DNA from: Zeus faber
Lineage: Eukaryota > Chordata > Actinopteri > Zeiformes > Zeidae
Assembly: GCA_960531495.1 (NCBI GenBank)
Contig: OY482865.1
Span: 10,122,629 to 10,186,628 of the forward strand
Direction: 5' to 3'
Length of the DNA: 64,000 nt
The position numbers were made by a program, and so were the translations under genes. This document shows, in pieces, positions 53,301-62,302 of the stretch. The number at the start of each line of letters is the position of its first letter. Positions within the stretch are counted from its first letter, which is position 1. The notes beneath the pieces are model-generated. The model made no database searches and had not been told where the DNA came from. It was given only the letters and a program-made list of their open reading frames with translations.

Positions 53301-56300
53301 TGCGAGAGCTTAAAAGGCATACGATTGCCTTAAAATAATACTCTCTGCTGCTTTACAGCGTACAGTGACTATAAACTACATCTCCCACAATGCATGTCGA
53401 TTTTGTGACCCGTGAAATGACGGCATCCTGCCGCTAGTCTGCAGTGTTTCCATATGGGCGTTTCACTAAAGCGGTTTTCTATCAAGTGATTGAGTCAAAA
53501 AAGATCTACAAATAATCCCAAAATGTCCAAAAGAGGAAAAATGTGACCCACCGTGTACTTTGCATCATTTAAAAGTGGACAATCGGAGCTTCCAAACAAG
53601 GTGTCACTTGTGCAAATCAAGCAAATATTTTTAAAGCTATGACTTGTTAATGACAAGGGTGTGGCAAACTGTGATTCTGAGATAATCACCTTCAAAGTTG
53701 ATCACCCAGACCAGGTTCATTCATTCAGCTCCGACAATGCAAATGAGTTGGCGGACAAACAAAACCACATGGCTACTTAACATACTGCTCAGTGGGCCAA
53801 TCACTGCTTTGTGAACACACATTAACACACAACTATTTTTGTTTTTGGTAAAGCTTTTATCTAACAGTAAGAATATACATGTTTTATAAAAGTGGAATTA
53901 TTTTGGAGTTTAAAAGTACGGACAACACAACAAAATGAGAGTCTATCAATATTATGAGTCTCGGGAATCTGAAATCTGAAAATCTGCCAATCACCAACCT
54001 CAACGGACTTCTTCACGGCTTCTTCAACGGGCATATCGTCGGTCTCCTCCGGTGGTTCTTGAAAATATTCCGTTTCATCGTCACATTCAGGTTGAAATCC
54101 GCTGTTTGAAATGTTCTCCAAGTCCGGAGTAATGTCAGATTCAACGGCGTCGCCGTCGAAGAACTGACCATCATCGCGGAAAATGAAGTCCAGTACGCGC
54201 TGCTAACACTGACTTGGATCTATCGCACTGGTCAGTTTAGGGGCGCGATATGATTCAGGTCTTTCTCCACCCGCTTCTCCTTATCCATAACAACACAGGG
54301 TAATGAAAGTTTTCACAGACAAGTGAAACCGGATCCTCGTCTTGTTTACAGAAGTGACGTCAGCGACGTCAGGATTTCTTCTTTTATGGTAGACGTTGGC
54401 ACACGCCCGATCCATGTCCCCGTGTGTGTAAAAGCAGTACGATTTAAAGGTTGAACTCCATCAAAACGGTTTCACATTGTGACTTCACGTCACATGGAAT
54501 ATGGAGGAATGAGCTTCACCCGGACGCTCGCTTTAAAGGAAACCATCAATCGGCGTTATTCAGCGCTGTTTAGTGTCTGGGTAAATGAACTGCGTTTCCC
54601 CATGTAATCTAACGGGAATATTTAACTCCACGGTTTAACATTTTTCTACTATTTATGAATCAAGCTCGGTTTTGAAAATACGTTGAGAGACTAAAAAAAA
54701 ACAAAACACAAAGCAACACGAATCTGGAAAAATCTAATTTTCCTTCAAGTAAGGTTTTTTTTACAACTTATTTGGCTGCTCCTGGCGATTTTAGAAATTT
54801 GCGAGACGGCAGGTTTTGCTGCGGTGGGTAACATTATGATGAAGAGGGAAGGCAATTTAATGAAAGATGGGAAGGCGAGTACATGTTTGTGCTTCAAGCT
54901 GAAAAACCGGTATGTCTTCTGTGTTACAAGCAAGGTCGGTGACGAAGGAATTCAATTCACGTCGGCATTTTGACACCAAACACGGAGCGAAGTTTGCTCA
55001 ATTCGGGCCTCCGGGAAAAACATCAAATTGATTGTCCGAGAATTAAAAGGCGGGGGCGGCCATCGCAGCAGAATAATGTTTACAAAAGCTACAGCCGAAA
55101 ATGATGCAGCAGCGAAAGCTTGCTTTAGAAGAAATCGCCCTGAGCTTCCAAGCGTTTTTCGAGGGGGTGCCTTTTTTTGCGCGCTGAAAGGTATGTGAGC
55201 AGGTGTGGGCCCCGACCGGGTACAGACTTTTAAAAAAAAGTTGGTTTGTCAAGAAACACCACCGCAGACCGAGTTAAGGAACTCGCAGGCAATGTGACGA
55301 CACAGCCGGCGCAGGCACAGGCAACACGGATACAGGGCATCTGTCCATTTTTATACAGAGGCGTGAAGGCAGACTTCTGGACGTAGCTGTACTGTTATTT
55401 TGAGTTAATTACATATACTACTTTGTATGTGTAGCAATGTATTCGGTGTGTTTACAGGTGCCTATGTGTTCATGCAGCCAAATGTCGACTGGCATCAAAA
55501 CCATCTCTCATTCGTTGGGTGTGCAGTATGCCCCCTGCAAGGCTGTCTGCAGCCGTTTGTTTTTTGTGAAATGCCACATCTGTCACACACGTTCTCGGCA
55601 GCTCATAATTATTTGTTGTACTATAGTTCTGCCCCCTCGCAACTGTGACAGAAAAAAAGTTTTGAACAAAGTTGGTGTGATAACTTGTGTTTGATATTTG
55701 TCTTTGTTTATTCACTTGAGAAGTTTGATCTTTGATTGATGGAGTAATGTGGGTTTCTCAACCTGATAAATGCAGAGACAGTTATTTAACAATATGTTAA
55801 GGAGTGGTTACATTTATACGGTCTTGCAGTTACAACCCTTTTGAGGGCAGCCATAACGCTGAGGTGGCCCCAAGGGTGAAGATGAGTTTGACAGCCCTGG
55901 TGTAGAAGGTGAGAGAAGCGTTCACTTTGTGATTCTGGTTCCGTTATTGTTTCTCAGTTCCGGAGCGTCCCTCCTTCCTGAAGGTCATCAACTCCAACAT
56001 GGACTCTCTCAGCCTGGAGTGGGGTCCGCCGATCAATAACAACGGACCCCTCACGGGCTACACACTCAAATACCAACCAGGTACAGTCGGGCGATCGGGA
56101 CTGTGGTGTGGCGCGGCGTGGCCTTTTCGCCACCAGGGGGCGGCATTGAAGGCTGATTGGTTGATTACCCATTACCACCGACTTGTTACGTTGACTATCG
56201 CCCAGGTATTTCTGTCACCGACCGACTTTCAAATATTGCTGACAGGGATGTTCCAATTCCCACAATGGCTTCCTCGATGGATGATACAATGAAAGATAGG

Positions 56301-59300
56301 ATGCCGTCACACATTGTCCCCAGGTTGCCACCAAACATCCTATGTCGGAAAATAAAATGTTGTCAATATGGGCTTTGCCCCATATTAGCAATAGAGAAAT
56401 TATATGTTTTTTACTGAACGTAATTGCGTTGCATTTCATTGTAATATTGTCCTTCTACATTAAGACTTTTCCCCTTTTTCTATTCCATGCAATTTTCCTC
56501 TTTCCAACTGACTTAATTTTTCTACCTACCCTTCCTCTCCTCATCTCTATGGGACCAGTCAACAGCACCAATGACCTGGGCCCCGCGGAGGTTCTGACCA
56601 TCCCGGCCAACGAGACCTCCATCACTCTGCCCAACCTCAGGTCCAGCACGCTCTACAAGTTCTACTTCAACGCGATGACAATCAAGGGCTCCGGCCCCAG
56701 CATCACGAACGAAGCGTTCACCATCATGGACACAAGTGAGTTCTCCAAACTGCTTGCGGTCAAAATTCTCACTACTTATCGCGCCGCGTCACCCAGGGCA
56801 ACGTGCGTTTACGGGAGGAGCAAACTTAGGCTTGGATTTTTGATCATTGCGTCATAACATGAGAGGCAAACTTTGGTCGTACTAAGAGAGTTTATCGTTA
56901 CTTTTTCAGCTGAATTATTTCAGGTTGAAAGTTTTGATGTTTTCCATTGCTTGTGTCCAGGATCTCAGCGCTAAGTAGTGGCGGTCCGGGCGTGCACGTG
57001 GACTTAACTCACAAGGGTCATAAAGTGTGCGAAATTAAATCAGTTAACATGAAGAAAAGTTTGTTTACAGGTTGGAGCGAAATGTATTTGCGACATCAGA
57101 AATGATCCTTGGGACGTCCGCTGTGGTAAAAAGGGTATAACTCACATTGTAAAAGTCAGTGGTTCTCAACTGGTCCAGCCTCAAGGTCCGAAATTCTGCA
57201 CAATATAGACATACTTTTTTTATTAAGAAATTGACGCATGCTCACGTGCTCCACCCAAAACGGACAATGGACCCGGGATCCAGCAGTTGAGAACCGCTGA
57301 CGTAGGTTGCGTGTGGAAAATGTAATGGGCCGTCATATATCCAGATTGATAGCCGGCTGGCTGTAAGATCATCCTGGCCCCGCCTTGCTGCAAGCTCCTC
57401 CACCCCTGATGATTGGACCAATGGCGGTCGCAATGGGCTGAAATGTGTGACGCTCGCTCCGTCTTCACTTCCAAATGCCTTTTGTCGCCCTCCACTTCTT
57501 ACGCTCCTCTCCCTCCGTTCTCTCTCCCCCCCCGAAGCTCATATACAGCCCACCGTGGAGGCAGGCAAAGGTAAAGCCGGTCGAACGACGGGATGGACTT
57601 GCACGCCGTCAGGAATTATCCCCTAGTGTCGCATCATAATAATAGATGGAGGCGCTAGGCTCCTGTGTCTGCATGCCTCATCTTGCAACCGTCAGACGAC
57701 TCCCGGTTCGCGCGCTCTGCACAGAAAGAAAAGTTTGGTAGAGCATGCTGTGATCGTGTCCCCCTCCCGAGGGAATGAACTGCGTGCCGGGCGTCGGTTT
57801 GCGATGTCGGATGCGTATGCACTGTCAGGTGCTCTGCTTTGTCCCTCCCTCTTGCATTTCCCGCTAAGTTAATATACTAAAATACAGGCCGCGTGCATGA
57901 TGCTTCGACCCCTGTACTGTATGTGCTTCACTTTCATTTCGGCAAGTAGAAATCTGACATACATATTGCTGCTGATGATGTCTAGCGTTTAACCATAGGT
58001 TGCCGACATCGCAGGGCTGGGATTGACAGTTGGGCTGACTGAATTTCCGCAAGTTTGAGAAAATACAACAAAGTGATGTCCCTGTGTCTAGTATACACCA
58101 GAAGAGTCCAGGACACATTTTCAGATCCTGAGAGGGATCATAAGGGAATCTCACCGGCGGCCGTTTGGTTTGAGACGGTCGGAAGCCAGGTACGATCGGT
58201 CCAGGCTTGTCTGGGATTCCGGTGAGAATATCCGCTTGTTTTGATATCATCTTAAGTCCTAAATCTTCAGCCTGGTGATGTGTGGTTCCCCTGCGATCGC
58301 AGACTTTGCTGTCCTGTAGTGTGGGCACTACTGGGGTGGGGGGAAAAAAATATCTATTTTAAATGTGTCATATCTGGTTGTTTTTTTTTTTTGAGTTTTG
58401 GGACACACTTCTCTGCCGCGAGACGGCGATCGACTCAACTCTGAATCGCAGCCCAAACCGAATTGGAACCGCTGATTCGGGAGGCGTTGCCAGACCCAGG
58501 CCGGCATGTTGACTAGCAGCTTTCTTTCTGGAAAAAAAAAAAACAAAAACAAAAATTAAAAAAACGAGGCTCCGCCGCGTCGCCGCCGTTTGTCGTGCTG
58601 TGGAAGTCTGTTGTCTCACTCTTCTCCGTGTCCTTTCAGGCCCCACTGAGCTCCCCCACCCAACCGCCCCCATCACTCCGTCTCCGCCTCCCCCCGTCCA
58701 CAAGGGTACAAGCACTCCCCGTGTCCCCCCCCCAACCCCACCCCCACCGTGTCCCCCACCGCTTCCCCTAACCGCCTGTTTACCCCTGATCTCTCCTGTT
58801 TTAATTTGGCATTGGATTGATTATTCAATGAAGAGTTACGGAGCCCCTGAAGGGACATGGCTGGAAAAAAAACGTCTCTTCAGAGGCTAATATGTGCAAA
58901 GAAGGTGTAATATTTCAAGTCACATGTTCTAATCCCACTGGTTGATTATTAAGTTATGCTTTTTTTAAAGGACGCCAAGAATTACGTAATGTGTCAACAA
59001 TAGAACAAATAACTTGTAAAGACTGACTTTTTTTTTGTTTTGTTTTGTTTTTTGGCTTTGCATCCGTCCAACTTGGCTGCTATTGTAATGGCAGATTGGG
59101 ACATTCATTTTCTTTTGGCAAAAAAAACAAAAAACAACCTTTGCAATTGTAAAAATTGTAATACGGGAAGTTACTACTAAAATAGCTGACCAGCCCTGAG
59201 AGATTTAGATTTTAAGTTTTTCTTACTCATGAACCACTCTAGGTTTGAGGTAGACGTCTAGAAAAACTAAAATACTGTTTTCCCAGCCTGCAATTGAATT

Positions 59301-61117
59301 TTATGAAGATATTTCTATGAATCCATCATCATCATCATCATTAATATTACCCGTATACTGTATATTATTATTTGCCTGCCAGAACCGACCAACTAATTAC
59401 GACCTGTTGCTTTAATAATATAAACCAGATTTAAAGAGCTTAAGAATATTATTTCTAAGGCTTTGTAGAGATTTAACAGGTTTTATTTGGGAGAGAATCA
59501 TTTCAATTTCAATTTTCATTGAGTTCAATAGATTAAATTCCATGTCTTTTTCCTTGTGTGCTCAGCGCTTCCCATTGGCCAAGTGTTGGGCGCGATTAAC
59601 GCGTCTGCATCCGAGGACGGCGCGGTAATCAGTTGGGAATATTTTGGACACCATAAGTACCACGTATATGTGGAATACACTGTAGAAAACAGTAAGACCC
59701 TGACTCATTCTTTATTATCCCCGTCAAGAACATCAACGCATGCGTGTCTGATCCATCATGCTCATTTTGGTGAACTCTGTAACATTATTTTAATGAATTA
59801 CACTCATCATACTAGCAATTAGTTCCTCACGAAATATTGACGTCATATCACCAAACTTCCGCCGTCACAAGCCAAATACCGTATCCACCTGCTTTCCACC
59901 AAGTCATTAATCTCCTTTCCCTGCCCCTGTGCCAGGTAAGGAGGACTGGAAAAAGGAGTTGGTAAATGGGTCGCACTCGCACACGATAAAGAGTTTAAAA
60001 CCGGGGACGTCCTATAGCGTGCGCGTGGTCGCTAGAGACCAGGCCGACGCAACGGTGCAGAGCACAGAGGAAGTGCAGGTGACCGTACCAGGTGAGGCGG
60101 CATGCCTCCCGGTAGATAGTTGTTGTAGTAGTTTTTTATTTTTACTTTATTATTTTATTTGATTAAATTGTATCTACTTTTATTTTATCAAATTTTTGTA
60201 TTATTGTTTTTTTATTATTATTATTTTTTTTTTTATTGTAATTCAATGTATTCTTTTGTCATGTTTTCCGATCCTCCACATGTGTATTGTGTTCCATCGT
60301 CAGAGCCGCGGCGTTCAGATGCGAGTGTGCTGTGCAGCATAGTGATCTGAAAAATTCTGCTTAAAAGTGAACGCCTTTAATTGAACCATTCCCTCATTTT
60401 TACTTCTTCACCTGCAGTGCCCAGGGATCCATTGCGTCACATTTTTTTCTACTTTGTTCACAGATCTTTGCAGACTTCTCTTCCAAACATATTTGGATTT
60501 TTGGATTTTTTTTCTTCCATTTGCGTCTTCGCTTAGCTTTGAGAAAATCATGGAGTTTTGAACAAGATACTGAGTCACTCGTCTGTCTTTGTTTGGCTCC
60601 TCTTTCTATGTCTGTCTCAATCTTCTCTCATTCTCTTTTCTACCCCCCCGTCTCTCTCTCTCTCTCTCTCCCTCCCCCCAGCCGTGGCCAGTCGGCAGGT
60701 GGACATCGCCACCCAGGGCTGGTTCATCGGCCTGATGTGCGCCATCGCTCTCCTCATCCTTGTTCTCCTCATCGTCTGCTTCATCAAGAGGAACAAAGGT
60801 GGAAAATACCCAGGTCAGTCAAAAGACAAACTCCCACATGGCACTGGCCTAAGTTATTGCATTTCTGTAGAAAAGACACACATTCAAACACAATATATTA
60901 ACTGGGCATGCGCATTGGAGATTTGGGCTATCCATATGGGCCTATTACTGGAAAAAGGCAAGCCTATTAAAAGTGCATTTAAAAAATGTATTGTCGTACA
61001 TTATTACATGGCTCTGTGGAATACTTCATTCTGATTGGTCAATAGAGACAATCAGTTATTTTTGAATAATGGCAATATATATACATGCATTAAATTGTAT
61101 AACTCTATATATTAAAT

Positions 61118-61181
<64 letters not shown>

Positions 61182-62192
61182 CCCATTCAGCATGACTGTC
61201 AAATTCAACATTGGTAACAGTAGATAGGTTAGTCACGTGTATGCCTGATTTTTTTTGTAGGACAAATACTTTTGTGAAATACAGCTATTGTGAACTATTT
61301 TCCTTAGCAGAAGCTCTTAACCTCAGCATACTAGTAATAAAATAATTTCAAATCAATATTCTGTCTCAATGTATTAATTTGTTAGTTAAGTACAGTGCAA
61401 TAAGCGGGATAACGTGCAGCAGGCCGGTCATTATCCGAAAATAACCCTCTTCAGAGTGAGGTTCCGATCACCCCGTCGGGGGTCATTTCGTGATAATGAC
61501 CGGCCGGCTTCACGTTATCACTTGTTTATCACATGTGGCGCAGGTTTGTTTTGTTTTTTTTCCTCAAATGACTAGTATTTGTTGGACTCCTACACATGTC
61601 AGACAGCTCATCCTCGGTTATGTGTGATCCACAGTGAAAGAGAAAGAAGAGGCGCACCAAGACCCAGAGATCCAGCCCATGAAAGAAGATGACGGGACAT
61701 TTGGAGAATATAGGTAAGAGGAAAACAAAATACAGACAGAGTAGAAGGCATAACCTAAATAATCATGAAGTCATTAAGACGTTCAACACTTCAACAAAAC
61801 AATCATTGTAAAGCAATTACCATAATTTAATTTGCTTTAGTTTGGTCTACCATTTCATTGATTATTGATTATTGATTATTTTATCATTTACCCAGTCAGA
61901 ATATTGTATTAAGCCTATGGTTTTAAGTCTATATTCTATTTCGGCTGGTTGCACCCAGAACTTTCTGCCAGGCCGCTGAGACTCTCTCGCTACCCGACCC
62001 CGTCCCAAAATATTTCTCCCAGAGGCCAGACAGAATTCTGTGTTGACCTTTAAAATAACCAAACTCCCAATTATCATTTTCCTCCTAATTTCCATGTAGA
62101 AAAATATATTTGAACAACTAATTTAACCTCCTATTATAAGACGTCCTTGTCTCCATAATAATAATTTGTCTAACTCAAATGTGTTGTCCTGA

Positions 62193-62231
<39 letters not shown>

Positions 62232-62244
62232 TGTGTGTGTCTGT

Positions 62245-62302
<58 letters not shown>

